From the NCBI RefSeq assembly GCF_000759835.1, contig NZ_BBNB01000008.1:62001-126000 (forward strand): DNA of 64,000 nucleotides, given 5' to 3'. Shown here in pieces: positions 36,058 through 47,694 of the stretch (the stretch's first letter is position 1; each line of letters begins with the position of its first letter). A program made the position numbers and the translations under genes. The stretch is from Citrobacter sedlakii NBRC 105722. Lineage in GTDB: Bacteria > Pseudomonadota > Gammaproteobacteria > Enterobacterales > Enterobacteriaceae. The notes under the pieces were generated by a model, which saw only the letters and a program-made list of their open reading frames with translations, was not told the origin of the DNA and did not search any database.

Positions 36058-37962
36058 TTATGCGTGCCCGCGCTCGCGCCACCAGGCGATAAGCTGCAGG
36101 TAGTTGTCCCGGATGCGCGCCACCAGCTGCGCATCGTCGATATCGTGCTTCAGCCATGCGCGGGAAGCGTCGCCGAACAGTGTGCGCCCCACGGCAAACC
36201 CCTTCACCAGATCGTGCCCCGCCGCGGCGTTAAACCCGGCGCGTAGCTGTTCGGCCGGCGCGTCCAGCCCGAGGATCACCACTCCGCGGCAGTGCGGATC
36301 CCGGCGTTCGATAATTTCGCCGAGCGCCGCCCAGCCGTCGGCTGAGAGCGGCGGCAGCTTCCACCAGTCCGGGTAAATGCCGAGGTTGTAGAAGCGGGAG
36401 ATGGCGCGCAGGTAGAGCTCGTCGCTGCGCGGCATGGTCGCGGGCAGGATCACCTCCAGCAGCAGCTCATGCCCGGACCGGCAGCAGGCGCGGTAGACTT
36501 CGGCAATTTTCTGCTCCTGCTCCAGGCGCAGGCCGTGAGCATCTTCCGGATGGAAAAAGACCAGGCACTTCACCACGTGCTCCTGCGGCCAGCTGATGAG
36601 CTGGGTGCCGATATTGCCGTGCTCCATTTCCAGCGGACGCGAGCCCGGCAGCTCAATGGGCCGCCCGATCCACCACCCTTCACCGGTTATGGCGTTCAGC
36701 GCGTCCTGGCCAAAGGTGCCGTCGCACAGCAGACCGGCTTTGCCCTCCAGCCCGGCGCGGCTCGCCGCTTCGCGGCTGGCCTGCAGGATCAGCTGCTTCA
36801 GGGCCGGAATGCGCCCGAGCGACGCGCCGCACTGTATAGCCATATCCTCAAGCTGGCTGCGGTGATCGAAGGCCATCACGCACAGCTCCGGCCATTCCCG
36901 GCGGCGGGTGGTGACGCGATGAAGATGGTTCAGGCGCGGATCGAGATCCGGACGCGGCACATTCGCGGCGCGGGAGAGATAATCGTCCAGCTCGATTTTG
37001 CTCGGCATCGCCGGGGCGCAGCCGTGGCGCGAGACCACCAGCGCGCCGCAGGCGTTGGCGTAGCGGCACGCCTGCTCCCAGCCCTCGTCGTTCAGGTAGC
37101 CGCGCAGCAGGCCGGACATAAACGCGTCCCCCGCGCCGAGAACGTTCAGCACCTCCACGCGCACGCCGGTCACCGTCAGGCCGTCGTCCAGCCGTGGCGG
37201 AATGGCGTCGGTATAGACCGAACAGCCGAGCGCGCCGCGCTTGCAGACCAGCGTGGCCTGACTCACGTCGCGCACCCTTTCCAGCGCCTGTAAGGTATCC
37301 GTGCTGCCGCCCGCAATGTGGAACTCTTCTTCGGTGCCGACAATGACGTCGAAGAGGTGCAGCACCTCCTGCAGTTCGCGGGTGACCTTATCGGCAGCGA
37401 TAAAGCGCGTTTCGCCGTCGCCCAGGGCGGTCAGCCCCCACAGCACCGGGCGGTAATCGATGTCCAGCACCGTGCGCACGCCGTGACGGCGGGCATAGCC
37501 CAGCGCCGTCAGCACCGCCTCGCGGGTCTGAGGGTGAGAAAGGTGAGTCCCGGTGATGGCAAGACACCGTGCGGAAGCGATGTAGCTTTCGTCCACATCG
37601 CTGGCGGTAATCGCCATATCCGCGCAGTTATCGCGGTAAAAAATCAGAGGAAAGGTGTCCCGGTCTTTAATGCCGAGCAGCACCAGCGCCGTGAGACGTT
37701 CTTTATCGGTGATCAGATGGCTGGTGTCGCAGCCCACCTGGCTTAACTCTTCCCGCAGGAAGCGGCCCATATGTTCATCGCCCACGCGCGCCAGCATCGA
37801 CGAGCGCAGGCCCTGGCGCGCGGTGCCGTACGCCACGTTGCCGGACGATCCGCCGAGATATTTGGCGAAGCTCGACGCATCCTCCAGACGGGCGCCAATC
37901 TGCTGGCTGTAGAGGTCTACCGCCACGCGGCCCATGCATATCACATCAAACTGCTTTTCCAC
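36058..37962 (-). CDS. iolC: IolC fused to DUF2090: 5-dehydro-2-deoxygluconokinase / aldolase
   Basis: 634 residues in two parts. Residues 1-~325 are a PfkB-family kinase (YLGGSSGNVAYG, catalytic LGAGDAFMSGLL) that phosphorylates 5-dehydro-2-deoxygluconate. Residues ~340-634 are a DUF2090 domain (CVMAFDHRSQLEDMA, LLEVILPA, CRGVVILGLDAP), which is thought to split the product into dihydroxyacetone phosphate and malonate semialdehyde. That replaces the separate aldolase IolJ, not seen here. It follows the second dehydrogenase by 12 bp. Confidence 0.9.
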   Translation of the reverse strand: MEKQFDVICMGRVAVDLYSQQIGARLEDASSFAKYLGGSSGNVAYGTARQGLRSSMLARVGDEHMGRFLREELSQVGCDTSHLITDKERLTALVLLGIKDRDTFPLIFYRDNCADMAITASDVDESYIASARCLAITGTHLSHPQTREAVLTALGYARRHGVRTVLDIDYRPVLWGLTALGDGETRFIAADKVTRELQEVLHLFDVIVGTEEEFHIAGGSTDTLQALERVRDVSQATLVCKRGALGCSVYTDAIPPRLDDGLTVTGVRVEVLNVLGAGDAFMSGLLRGYLNDEGWEQACRYANACGALVVSRHGCAPAMPSKIELDDYLSRAANVPRPDLDPRLNHLHRVTTRRREWPELCVMAFDHRSQLEDMAIQCGASLGRIPALKQLILQASREAASRAGLEGKAGLLCDGTFGQDALNAITGEGWWIGRPIELPGSRPLEMEHGNIGTQLISWPQEHVVKCLVFFHPEDAHGLRLEQEQKIAEVYRACCRSGHELLLEVILPATMPRSDELYLRAISRFYNLGIYPDWWKLPPLSADGWAALGEIIERRDPHCRGVVILGLDAPAEQLRAGFNAAAGHDLVKGFAVGRTLFGDASRAWLKHDIDDAQLVARIRDNYLQLIAWWRERGHA

Positions 37963-37974
37963 GTTGATACCTCA

Positions 37975-39108
37975 TCAGACAATGTCGTTCACGTTCAGCC
38001 AGCGGCCCTGCTGGTGCGAGAGTGCGATGGCGTCCAGCACGCGCGACACCTTCCAGCCCTCTTCGAAGTCCGGCCACATCGGGGCGTCGGCGGCAATGCC
38101 GTCCACCAGGTCGCGCACCTCCACCGTTTTTTGATCGTTAAAGCCGATCCCGTGGCCCGCGCCCATGCAGAACGCGGCGTACTCCGGGTGTGCCGGGCCG
38201 ACCAGCAACGTGCGGAACCCCTGGCGGTTGACCGGATCGTCATGCAGATAGAGCTTCAGCTCGGCCATGCGCTCCTGGGTAAAGCTGATGGCGCCTTTCG
38301 TCCCGGTGATGACGTACGACAACCCCATCTTGCGGCCACAGGCGACGCGGGAGGTTTCAATCACACCCTGCGCCCCGCCCGCGAAACGTACCATCGCGTG
38401 GGCCTGGTCCTCGTTTTCGACGGCAATCATGTCCGACGACCCGGCCTTCGCCGGACGTTCCGGGACCACAATCTTCAGGTCGCCGCAAACCTGCTCAATC
38501 TCCCCCACCAGGTACTGCGCCATATTGACGATATGCGCCGCCAGATCGCCCAGCGCCCCCAGCCCGGCAGTCTCTTTGAAGCAGTGCCAGTGAATGGGCG
38601 AAAGCGGGTCAGCCATATAGTCTTCGTTGTGGGTGCCGTAGAAGTGGATCACCTCGCCTATTTCGCCGCGGGCGATAATCTCTTTCGCCAGCTGCGCCGT
38701 CGGGTTTTTCATGTAGTTGAACCCCACCAGGGTTTTCACCCCTGCCCGCTTCGCGGCCTCGACCATCTCACGCGCGTCGTGGGCGTTCAGCGCCAGCGGT
38801 TTTTCCGAGTAAACGTGCTTGCCGTGGCGGATCGCCTCCAGCGCCATCTCTTTATGCAGATGGTTGGGCGAGCAAATATCCACCACGTCAATAGCCGGGT
38901 CGGCCACCAGCGCCCGCCAGTCTCCCGTTGAACGGTTGAAGCCAAACGCCCGGGCGCGCTCTGCCGCCAGCGTCGGGTTTACCTCGGCCACCATCTCGCG
39001 CACCAGCCTGCCGCGCAGGTTGAACACCGTCGGGGCCTGGGCATAGGCGATGGCGTGCGCCTTGCCGATATACCCGGTGCCGATTAATCCAATACGTACC
39101 TCTTTCAT
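37975..39108 (-). CDS. Gfo/Idh/MocA oxidoreductase of the inositol cluster
   Basis: 377 residues from the ATG at 39108 (AGGATC upstream, start 8 bp past the permease stop). It has the Rossmann loop GLIGTGYIG, the EKPLALN motif with catalytic lysine, and the C-terminal barrel (GALGDLAAHIVN). It is distinct from IolG encoded further right. In inositol clusters such enzymes oxidise stereoisomers (scyllo- or D-chiro-inositol) or inositol derivatives, so it probably feeds another isomer into the pathway. The substrate is inferred from context only. Confidence 0.85.
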   Translation of the reverse strand: MKEVRIGLIGTGYIGKAHAIAYAQAPTVFNLRGRLVREMVAEVNPTLAAERARAFGFNRSTGDWRALVADPAIDVVDICSPNHLHKEMALEAIRHGKHVYSEKPLALNAHDAREMVEAAKRAGVKTLVGFNYMKNPTAQLAKEIIARGEIGEVIHFYGTHNEDYMADPLSPIHWHCFKETAGLGALGDLAAHIVNMAQYLVGEIEQVCGDLKIVVPERPAKAGSSDMIAVENEDQAHAMVRFAGGAQGVIETSRVACGRKMGLSYVITGTKGAISFTQERMAELKLYLHDDPVNRQGFRTLLVGPAHPEYAAFCMGAGHGIGFNDQKTVEVRDLVDGIAADAPMWPDFEEGWKVSRVLDAIALSHQQGRWLNVNDIV

Positions 39109-39116
39109 CACGATCC

Positions 39117-40145
39117 TCACAGTGCGCCGCGACGGCTCTTGGCGTAGGTGTCGAACGCCACCGCCAGAACGATAATTAATCCGGTGATAATCTGCTGGTA
39201 GTAGGCCGAGACGTTCATCAGCACCAGGCCGTTAATCAGAATACCCATGATGATGGAGCCGATGATGGTGCCGCCGATGCGCCCGTAGCCGCCCATCAGC
39301 GAGGTACCGCCAATCACCACCGAGGCGATGACGCGCAGCTCAAAGGAGATCCCGGCGACCGCCTCGGCGCTCCCCAGACGCGCGCTGAGGATGAAGCCCG
39401 CCAGCCCCGCCAGGCAGCCAATCAGCACGTAGACGCTGACCAGCACGCGCTTCACGTTCACACCCGCCAGACGCGCCGCCTCCGGGTTGCCGCCGATGGC
39501 GTAGACGAAGCGGCCCCAGCGGGTTTTGTGCAGCGCCAGATAACCGCCAACGGCGACGATGGCGAAGATCCAGATCGGAATGGAGATGCCGAGCAGCTCC
39601 CCGCGCCCCCACCAGCGGTAGCCCTGATCGAAACCGGCGATCGGCGCGCCGTCGTTAATCACCAGCGTCAGGCCGCGCCAGATGGTCATCCCCCCGAGAG
39701 TGACGATGAACGGCGGCAGGCGCAGGCGGGTGACGCCCAGACCGTGCAGAAAGCCAATCGCCGTGCCCATCGCCAGGCAAATCCCCAGCCCAATCAGCCA
39801 GCTCATGCCGCCCCAGGCGTTCGGGTCAACGGTGGTAAAGTTGTCGCCTTTAATCACGTACGCTGCGGTCATGGCGCACACCGCCAGAATGGAGCCGACG
39901 GAGAGGTCGATCCCGGCGGTCAGGATGACGAAGGTCATCCCCACGGCCATGATCCCGTAGATGGAGACCTCGGTCAGGATGTTGAAAATATTGCGTTCAG
40001 AGAAAAAGTTGCTGTTCTGCGACTGGAAGAAGATCAGCAGCAGGATCATGAAAATCAGCACCCCGAAGCGCTCGAAGAAGGCGATGGGTTCGATGCGTCC
40101 GGCGCGTTTGACCGGGGCCTGCGTTTTAGAAATCATCTGCGTCAT
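39117..40145 (-). CDS. Inositol/sugar ABC transporter permease
   Basis: 342 residues with about nine hydrophobic segments and the BPD_transp_2 marks (VILTAGIDLSVGS, RWGRFVYAIGGNPEAARLAG, VIGGTSLMGGYG) of RbsC/XylH-type permeases. It forms the channel for the importer together with the ATPase 11 bp upstream. The context makes myo-inositol the likely substrate (like IatP). Confidence 0.9.
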   Translation of the reverse strand: MTQMISKTQAPVKRAGRIEPIAFFERFGVLIFMILLLIFFQSQNSNFFSERNIFNILTEVSIYGIMAVGMTFVILTAGIDLSVGSILAVCAMTAAYVIKGDNFTTVDPNAWGGMSWLIGLGICLAMGTAIGFLHGLGVTRLRLPPFIVTLGGMTIWRGLTLVINDGAPIAGFDQGYRWWGRGELLGISIPIWIFAIVAVGGYLALHKTRWGRFVYAIGGNPEAARLAGVNVKRVLVSVYVLIGCLAGLAGFILSARLGSAEAVAGISFELRVIASVVIGGTSLMGGYGRIGGTIIGSIIMGILINGLVLMNVSAYYQQIITGLIIVLAVAFDTYAKSRRGAL

Positions 40146-40156
40146 GAGAAACTCCG

Positions 40157-41704
40157 TTATGCCGCGTTCAGGGCGTTGTGGTTGATGGCCATCATCGTCA
40201 TCAGCCGTTCTTCGTTAGCGTCGTCGCCGTGGATCTCGCCGGTCACCCGGCCTTCGCTGAGGGTGATGATCCGGTCAGACACCGCCATCACTTCAGGCAG
40301 ATCGGAGGAGATCACGATCACCGCCACGCCCTTTTTCGCCATGTCAAACAGCACCTGGTGCACTTCCGATTTGGTCCCCACGTCGATGCCGCGCGTCGGC
40401 TCGTCGACGATCAGCACCCGAGGATTGAGCGCCATGCAGCGCGCGAGGATCACTTTTTGCTGGTTACCGCCGGAGAGCTTGCGTACCTCCTGCTCGCTGT
40501 TGACCATTTTGATCTGCAGCGCCTGGCGGTAGGACTCAATCAGGTCGTCCTCTTTGCGGGTGTTCACGAACCAGCGCCACTGCAGCAGTGACGAAAGGCA
40601 GGAGAGCGACAGGTTGTCGCGAATCGACAGCCCCAGCACCGCTCCCTCTTTTTTGCGATCTTCCGGAACCAGCGCCACGCCCTGATCGAGGGCATACAGC
40701 GGATCGCGCGGCTGGTACGGCACGCCGTCCAGCTCAAAGCTGCCCGAGGTAAACGCGTCCGCGCCAAACAGGCAGCGCGCCACCTCGGTGCGTCCCGCGC
40801 CCACCAGCCCGGCAATGCCTAACACTTCCCCGGCGTGGACGTGGAAGCTGATGTCGTGCAGGGCGATGCCGTGCGGATCCAGCGGCGGCTTTTCGCGGCT
40901 CAGCCCCTTCACCGCCAGGCGGACAGGTTTATCTTCATGGTGGGTTTCGCTGGCGGGACGACGGTTAAACGCCACGTCGCGCCCGACCATCAGGCGAATC
41001 AGTTGTTCGACGGTGGTCTCCGCCACCGCGCCGGTACCGGTGAAACGACCGTCCTGAAACACGGTGAAGCGATCGCAAAGTTGAAACACTTCGTGCAGAC
41101 GGTGGGTAACGTAAATAATGCTGACCCCACGCCCCTTTAGTTCCCGCACCACGCGGTGCAAACTTTCCACTTCGCTGTCGCTCAGCGCGGCGGACGGTTC
41201 GTCCATAACGATCAGCTTCGCGTTCAGGGTTAATGCGCGGGCGATCTCCACCATCTGCTGCTGCGCGACGCTCAGGCGGGCGACGGGCGTGGTCGGGGCG
41301 ACGTTCAGCTGCAGGTAATCGAGGATGACCTGCGCCTCCTGATTCACCGCTTTCTCATCAACGATCAGGTTACGCCTGCGCGGCTCGCGCCCGAGAAACA
41401 TGTTCTCCGCGACGGTCATGTTGGGCAGCAGGTTGAACTCCTGATAGATGGTGATAATCCCCTTGTTCTGCCGCTCCACCGGGGAATCGTCCAGCGGCAG
41501 CGTTTCGCCGTTAAACCAGATCTCCCCGCGCGTTTGCGGCTGCGCCCCCGCGAGCGCCTTCAGCAGCGTGGATTTTCCCGCCCCGTTTTCCCCCAGCAGG
41601 GCGTGTATTTCTCCGCTGCCGACGGTCAGTTGTGCACTGCTTAAGGCCCAGACGCCGGAAAAGCTTTTCGCCAGGTCGGTCACTTTCAGTAAGGGTTGCG
41701 ACAT
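40157..41704 (-). CDS. Inositol/sugar ABC transporter ATP-binding protein
   Basis: 515 residues with two ABC domains as in RbsA/MglA. The first has Walker A GENGAGKST, signature LSVAQQQMVEIARAL and Walker B LIVMDEPSAAL. The second has the degenerate Walker A GLVGAGRTE, signature LSGGNQQKV and LIVDEPTRGIDVG. It drives uptake with the adjoining permease and periplasmic binding protein. Confidence 0.92.
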   Translation of the reverse strand: MSQPLLKVTDLAKSFSGVWALSSAQLTVGSGEIHALLGENGAGKSTLLKALAGAQPQTRGEIWFNGETLPLDDSPVERQNKGIITIYQEFNLLPNMTVAENMFLGREPRRRNLIVDEKAVNQEAQVILDYLQLNVAPTTPVARLSVAQQQMVEIARALTLNAKLIVMDEPSAALSDSEVESLHRVVRELKGRGVSIIYVTHRLHEVFQLCDRFTVFQDGRFTGTGAVAETTVEQLIRLMVGRDVAFNRRPASETHHEDKPVRLAVKGLSREKPPLDPHGIALHDISFHVHAGEVLGIAGLVGAGRTEVARCLFGADAFTSGSFELDGVPYQPRDPLYALDQGVALVPEDRKKEGAVLGLSIRDNLSLSCLSSLLQWRWFVNTRKEDDLIESYRQALQIKMVNSEQEVRKLSGGNQQKVILARCMALNPRVLIVDEPTRGIDVGTKSEVHQVLFDMAKKGVAVIVISSDLPEVMAVSDRIITLSEGRVTGEIHGDDANEERLMTMMAINHNALNAA

Positions 41705-41758
41705 CGGTCTGCTCCTCCTTCAGAGTGCGCCGCCGCTCGCGCGGCGGCTGCGGATAGA

Positions 41759-42688
41759 TCAGTTACCGGCCTCGCCGATGCGCTCAGCCTGCTGCAGGTT
41801 CTCTTTGGTGATCAGCGTCGGCGGGTAGTCAGCCCCGGTGATGGCGGTTTTGTCGCGCACGTTGGCCACCAGCTGGCTCATCGCCGTTTTGACCGCAAAG
41901 CCCGGACGCTGATCCGCCGTCACCGCCAGCCAGCCCTCGCGCACGCGGGCCAGCGCTTCCGGTACCGCATCAAAGCCGGTCACCAGTATTTCGCCCGGCT
42001 TCACGCCCTGGCTTTGCAGGGCTTCAATCGCCCCCAGCGCCATATCGTCGTTGGCGGAGAGGATCACCTGCGGGCGTTTCGGCAGAGAAGGCAGGACGCT
42101 TTCAACGATGCGCATCCCTTCTGAACGCATCCAGTTGCCGGTCTGATCGGCGACGATCTTGTATTTGTCCCCGCCCGCCTTCAGGCTGTCGCGGATCCCT
42201 TTGGTGCGTTCAATATTGGAGGAGGAGCCGGGCTGACCGGTGAGCAGTATGATCTCCGCCCCGTTGGGGAATTTGCTTTTCACGAAGTCGCCAATCGCCT
42301 GGCCGCCTTTGTAATTGTTGGCGCCAAAGTGCGGCACCTTCTTCTGGCTGTCGACGGAGCGGTCAAGGGTGACGACCGGCAGCTTCGCCTCCTGAATTTC
42401 ATCCACCGCGCTGGAGACCGCGTTCACGTCGTTCGGGGAGACGATAAAGCCCTGCGCCCCGCGGGTGATGGCGTTTTCCAGGTCAGCCACCTGTTTCGGC
42501 GAGCTGCCCTGCCCGTCCAGCACCTGAAGCTGCACGCCCATCTCTTTTGCGGCCTTCACCGCCGTGCGCTGCATGTGAACTTCAAACGGCATCGCCAGAT
42601 TTGGCGTACTGAAAACAATTTGCTCGTTTTCGGCGAGGGCGGCCCCGGACGTTACGGCGATGAGGGCGGCTACGATCAGTTTTTTCAT
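41759..42688 (-). CDS. Inositol/sugar ABC transporter substrate-binding protein
   Basis: 309 residues from the ATG at 42688; the frame is open much further upstream, but only this start gives a signal peptide (MKKLIVAALIAVTSGAALA, cut before ENEQ). It is a Peripla_BP_4 type binding protein (GFIVSPNDVNAV, VVTLDRSVD, ILSANDDMALGAIEAL, VTGFDA). It gives specificity to the importer; by context inositol. It lies 31 bp after iolG. Confidence 0.9.
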   Translation of the reverse strand: MKKLIVAALIAVTSGAALAENEQIVFSTPNLAMPFEVHMQRTAVKAAKEMGVQLQVLDGQGSSPKQVADLENAITRGAQGFIVSPNDVNAVSSAVDEIQEAKLPVVTLDRSVDSQKKVPHFGANNYKGGQAIGDFVKSKFPNGAEIILLTGQPGSSSNIERTKGIRDSLKAGGDKYKIVADQTGNWMRSEGMRIVESVLPSLPKRPQVILSANDDMALGAIEALQSQGVKPGEILVTGFDAVPEALARVREGWLAVTADQRPGFAVKTAMSQLVANVRDKTAITGADYPPTLITKENLQQAERIGEAGN

Positions 42689-42719
42689 TATTATGTCTCT
42701 CTGTGTAGGGTGGGTGTGT

Positions 42720-43706
42720 TTAGAGGACGATCTCGCGCTGGCTGCGCAGTGATTCCAGCGCTTTATCCGCGAGGTACAGCGCTCGTTCGCCGTCATCGCC
42801 GCTACAATCCGGCACCGCTTCGCCGCGCAGGACCGCAACAAAGTGTTCCCATTCCGCGGCGTAAGCGGATTTGTAGCGCTGGAGGAAGAAGTGTTCCGGC
42901 AGCGCGCTGGTGCAGCCCTGTTTTCCGTAGTGCTGCACCTGGTTTTCAAGGATATTGCCCGCGCACAGCAGCCCTTCAGAGCCGTGCAGCTCCAGGCGCT
43001 GGTCGTAGCCGTACGAGGAGCGGCGGCTGTTGACGATGGTCGCCATCGCGCCGGAGGCGTATTTGAGAACGATAAACGCGGTATCGATATCCCCCGCCTC
43101 GCCAATCGCCGGATCCACCAGGTTGCTGCCCTGGGCATACACCGACACCGGCTCTTCGCCCATGATGAAGCGCGCCATGTCAAAGTCGTGAATGGTCATG
43201 TCGCGGAACATGCCGCCGGAGACGCGCACGTACTCCGCAGGCGGCGGAGACGGATCGCGGGAAATAATCAGCAGCGATTCCGGTTTGCCGATGCGCCCGG
43301 CCTGGGCCTCGGTTTTCACGCGGCGGAACTGCGGGTCGAAGCGGCGGTTAAAGCCGATGAACAGCGGCACGTCGTACTCTTTGACCACCTTCAGGCAGTC
43401 GCGCACGCGGGCGAGGTCGAGGTGTACCGGCTTTTCGCAGAAGATGGCCTTGCCGTGACGGGCGGCCAGTTCAATCAGATCCGCGTGGGTATCCGTTGCC
43501 GAAGCAATCAGTACGGCATGAACGTCAGGGTCGGTCATCGCCTCCTCCAGGCTCTGCTGACGGGCCTGATACTGCATGGCGAGACGGGTGGCAAATGCCT
43601 GATTCGGGTCGACCACCGACCACAGCGTGGTCGCACTGTGGCTGGCGATGTTAGCTGCATGTACCTGGCCGATTCGGCCAGCGCCCAGTAAAGCAATGTT
43701 AAACAT
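42720..43706 (-). CDS. iolG: Inositol 2-dehydrogenase IolG
   Basis: 328 residues from the ATG at 43706, giving MFNIALLGAGRIGQVHAANI. It oxidises myo-inositol to 2-keto-myo-inositol with NAD+. The EKPVHLD motif holds the catalytic lysine, and MTIHDFDMARF the conserved aspartate and histidine. It is the first gene of the leftward transport and catabolism unit; the 254-bp region upstream carries a candidate operator. Confidence 0.92.
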   Translation of the reverse strand: MFNIALLGAGRIGQVHAANIASHSATTLWSVVDPNQAFATRLAMQYQARQQSLEEAMTDPDVHAVLIASATDTHADLIELAARHGKAIFCEKPVHLDLARVRDCLKVVKEYDVPLFIGFNRRFDPQFRRVKTEAQAGRIGKPESLLIISRDPSPPPAEYVRVSGGMFRDMTIHDFDMARFIMGEEPVSVYAQGSNLVDPAIGEAGDIDTAFIVLKYASGAMATIVNSRRSSYGYDQRLELHGSEGLLCAGNILENQVQHYGKQGCTSALPEHFFLQRYKSAYAAEWEHFVAVLRGEAVPDCSGDDGERALYLADKALESLRSQREIVL

Positions 43707-43756
43707 AACGGCTCCCGGTGTTGGTGAATGCAATGAACTAACGACCCTTTAAATAA

Positions 43757-43769
43757 AACATTTATTTCA
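43757..43769 (-). promoter_or_regulatory. Candidate IolR-type operator upstream of iolG
   Basis: On the minus strand this reads TGAAATAAATGTT. The almost identical TGAAATAAATATT lies upstream of iolA at 47467-47479. The site is also part of the inverted repeat AAATAAA-ACA-TTTATTT (43751-43767). Both copies are followed on the plus strand by an AAATAGTGA motif. Sharing between the two iol promoters suggests a common regulator. Confidence 0.5.
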
Positions 43770-43883
43770 TTTTTATAAATAGTGAAAATTATGTTTTTGA
43801 GTGCGAGTTAACAGTTTTGAGATGAACGAGATAATTTTTGTTATCAATCTCACAACATGAGCGGCGATATACGGAAAGAACAT

Positions 43884-43908
43884 CGCCCTCTCCCGGATGG
43901 GGAGGGCG
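43884..43908 (-). terminator. GC-rich hairpin between iolG and iolD
   Basis: CGCCCTCTCC and GGGGAGGGCG form a 10-bp stem (one G-T pair) around a 5-base loop, just past the iolD stop at 43961. No T-run follows on the minus strand, so it could be an attenuating or mRNA-stabilising hairpin rather than a full terminator. Confidence 0.45.
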
Positions 43909-43960
43909 CGGAAAACACAGGAAGAGAAAATGAAATGAAAATTTCGTTACGGCGGGAAAA

Positions 43961-45886
43961 CTAATACTGACGCGCTTTTTTTACCTGCGCTTGCGTCAAC
44001 GCGGCGGCTTCGCACACTGCGGGCGAGTCTGCCACCTGCGCATCGCCGGTTCGCCACCACGAGGCGTAATCGTGGGTCATGGTCTTCGGCAGCACCTTAA
44101 TATCCAGCAGCGTCGGGCCAGGATGGGCGCGGGACGCCGCCAGCGCCGCCAGCAGGCCTGGTTCATCGTGTACCCGCCACGCGCGGCAGCCGTAACTTTC
44201 CGCGTTTTGCGCGAAATCGACCTTCACCAGCGGTCCGTCAAGTTGCCCGGTTTCCGGGTTGCGTCGGCGATTTTCGGTGCCAAAGCTTCCCATACCGTGC
44301 CCCATTTGCAGGTTGTTAATGCAGCCGAAGCTGGCGTTATCAAACAGCAGAACGGTGACCTTAATCCCCTCCTGCACCGCGGTTTGCAGCTCGGAGTGCA
44401 GCATCATGTAGGAGCCATCCCCCACCATGGCGTATACCGGCTGTTCGGGTCTCGCAATCTTCGCGCCAATCGCGGCCGCTATCTCGTAGCCCATGCAGGA
44501 GTAGCCGTACTCCAGATGATAGGTGTCGGGCGTTTTAACCTGCCAGAGACGCTGCAAATCTCCCGGCAGCGATCCGGCTGCCCCCACCACGATGGCGTTG
44601 TCTTCAACATGCTGATTAATCAGCCCCAGCACCCGCGTCTGGGTCAGCCGGGTGTTGAGCGCCTCGCCGTATTCCGCCAGCTGCGCGTCCAGGTGTCCCG
44701 CCACTTCCGGCGCCTCATCCGGGTGCCACTGGCGATCCCACAGGCGGCGGCACTCGTTGCGCCAGTCAGCTTTCGCCTGAGCAATCTCCTCTCCCCAGCC
44801 GCTGCGGTAATCCTTCAGCGCATGAGTCAAGGCCTGCAGCCCTGTCCGGGCATCGGCAATCAACGCGGTGGCGTCGAGCTTCAGGGCGTCAAATTCGGCC
44901 ACGTTCAGCAGCAGAAACTCGACGTCCGGATGGGCAAACAGTGCCTTGGAGCCGGTGGTAAAGTCCGTGAGGCGTGTGCCGACGCCAATTACCAGGTCCG
45001 CCTGCGGCGCAAGCTTGTTGGCCGCCAGCCCGCCGGTGACGCCGACCCCGCCCAGATTAAGCGAGTGGTCACTGACCAGCGCCCCCTTTCCGGCCTGGGT
45101 TTCGGCAAACGGCAGATGCAGCGTCTCGACAAATTCGCGCAACGCCTCATGCGCGCCGGAATAACGTACCCCACCGCCGCATACCACCAGCGGGCGACGC
45201 TTACGGGCAATCAGTGCCCGCGCGTGTTCAAGCCGCTGGGAGTCGGGCGGTCGACGTTCAATGTGATGTACGCGGCGCGCGAAGAAGCTCAGCGGGTAAT
45301 CCCAGGCTTCGCCCTGCACGTCCTGCGGCAGGCAAATGGTCACCGTCCCCGTATTTGCGGGGTCAGTGAGTGCTCGCATCGCATTGAGCATGGCGCTCAT
45401 CAGCTGCTCGGGGCGGTTGATGCGGTCCCAGTAGCGGGAGACAGGACGGAAGCAGTCGTTGGTGCTGATGCTGAGATCGTGATACTGCTCAATTTGTTGC
45501 AAGACCGGGTCCGGCTGGCGGCTGGCGTAGATATCTCCCGGCAGCAGCAGCAGCGGGATGCGGTTCGCGGTGGCAGTAGCTGCAGCGGTCACCATATTGG
45601 CGGCGCCCGGCCCGACGGAGGAGGTGACGGCGAAAATGCGCTGACGGCGATGCTGTTTGGCGAATCCCGTCGCCATATGGGCGATGCCCTGCTCGTTGCA
45701 GCCCTGCATCACCTGCAGATGGCCCGGATCCTGCTCCAGCGCCTGGCCGATACCCAGCACGTTGCCATGACCAAAAATGGTCGCCACGCCCTCCACGAAG
45801 GGCGTTTCGTTGCCGTCAACGCTGACGTACTGTTGATTAAGGAACCGGACCAGCGCCTGGGCCATGGTCATACGTTCGGTTTGCAT
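43961..45886 (-). CDS. iolD: 3D-(3,5/4)-trihydroxycyclohexane-1,2-dione acylhydrolase IolD
   Basis: 641 residues of the thiamine-diphosphate family. The N-terminal pyrimidine-binding part has [18 protein letters not shown], and the C-terminal part has [17 protein letters not shown] and FDNASFG, the GDG...N cofactor motif. It opens the ring of the trione to 5-deoxy-glucuronate. It is 11 bp downstream of iolA, and the two form one unit. Confidence 0.95.
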   Translation of the reverse strand: MQTERMTMAQALVRFLNQQYVSVDGNETPFVEGVATIFGHGNVLGIGQALEQDPGHLQVMQGCNEQGIAHMATGFAKQHRRQRIFAVTSSVGPGAANMVTAAATATANRIPLLLLPGDIYASRQPDPVLQQIEQYHDLSISTNDCFRPVSRYWDRINRPEQLMSAMLNAMRALTDPANTGTVTICLPQDVQGEAWDYPLSFFARRVHHIERRPPDSQRLEHARALIARKRRPLVVCGGGVRYSGAHEALREFVETLHLPFAETQAGKGALVSDHSLNLGGVGVTGGLAANKLAPQADLVIGVGTRLTDFTTGSKALFAHPDVEFLLLNVAEFDALKLDATALIADARTGLQALTHALKDYRSGWGEEIAQAKADWRNECRRLWDRQWHPDEAPEVAGHLDAQLAEYGEALNTRLTQTRVLGLINQHVEDNAIVVGAAGSLPGDLQRLWQVKTPDTYHLEYGYSCMGYEIAAAIGAKIARPEQPVYAMVGDGSYMMLHSELQTAVQEGIKVTVLLFDNASFGCINNLQMGHGMGSFGTENRRRNPETGQLDGPLVKVDFAQNAESYGCRAWRVHDEPGLLAALAASRAHPGPTLLDIKVLPKTMTHDYASWWRTGDAQVADSPAVCEAAALTQAQVKKARQY

Positions 45887-45897
45887 AACACCTCCTG

Positions 45898-47403
<1,506 letters not shown>

Positions 47404-47466
47404 CCTTAACCTCTCGCTGTGGGTTCGTGATTGTTACCTGAACGCTCTCTATGAAATCACTATATA

Positions 47467-47479
47467 TGAAATAAATATT
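47467..47479 (+). promoter_or_regulatory. Candidate IolR-type operator upstream of iolA
   Basis: TGAAATAAATATT, matching the site upstream of iolG in 12 of 13 positions. A second, weaker half (TGAAATAAAA) is at 47491-47500. It is 64 bp before the iolA start in the 291-bp iolA-iolR divergent region. Confidence 0.5.
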
Positions 47480-47627
47480 CCATTTTAAGTTGAAATAAAA
47501 CAAATAGTGATTATTGTGATCAAGGATGGATTTTTATGTTAACAGCCGCAATACGCAGGATAAGCCGATCTTTCGGGGATTTCAGAGAGGGAAAAGCGTG
47601 AATCTTCTGTTTCATTTTTGCCGCGAA

Positions 47628-47639
47628 TCGGACGTCCGA
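47628..47639. promoter_or_regulatory. 12-bp perfect palindrome upstream of iolR
   Basis: TCGGACGTCCGA is self-complementary and lies 56 bp before the iolR start. It differs from the AT-rich iol motif, so it may serve another regulator or autoregulation. Function unknown. Confidence 0.35.
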
Positions 47640-47694
47640 CATTTAAAAGAAGCGGCTTTACGTTTAGAATCAGAAAACTAACCCAGGGGGATCA

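Noticed and set aside
41759-43183. N-terminally extended form of the ABC binding protein
   Set aside because: The extension is antisense-like text over iolG; the inner start at 42688 gives a clean signal peptide.
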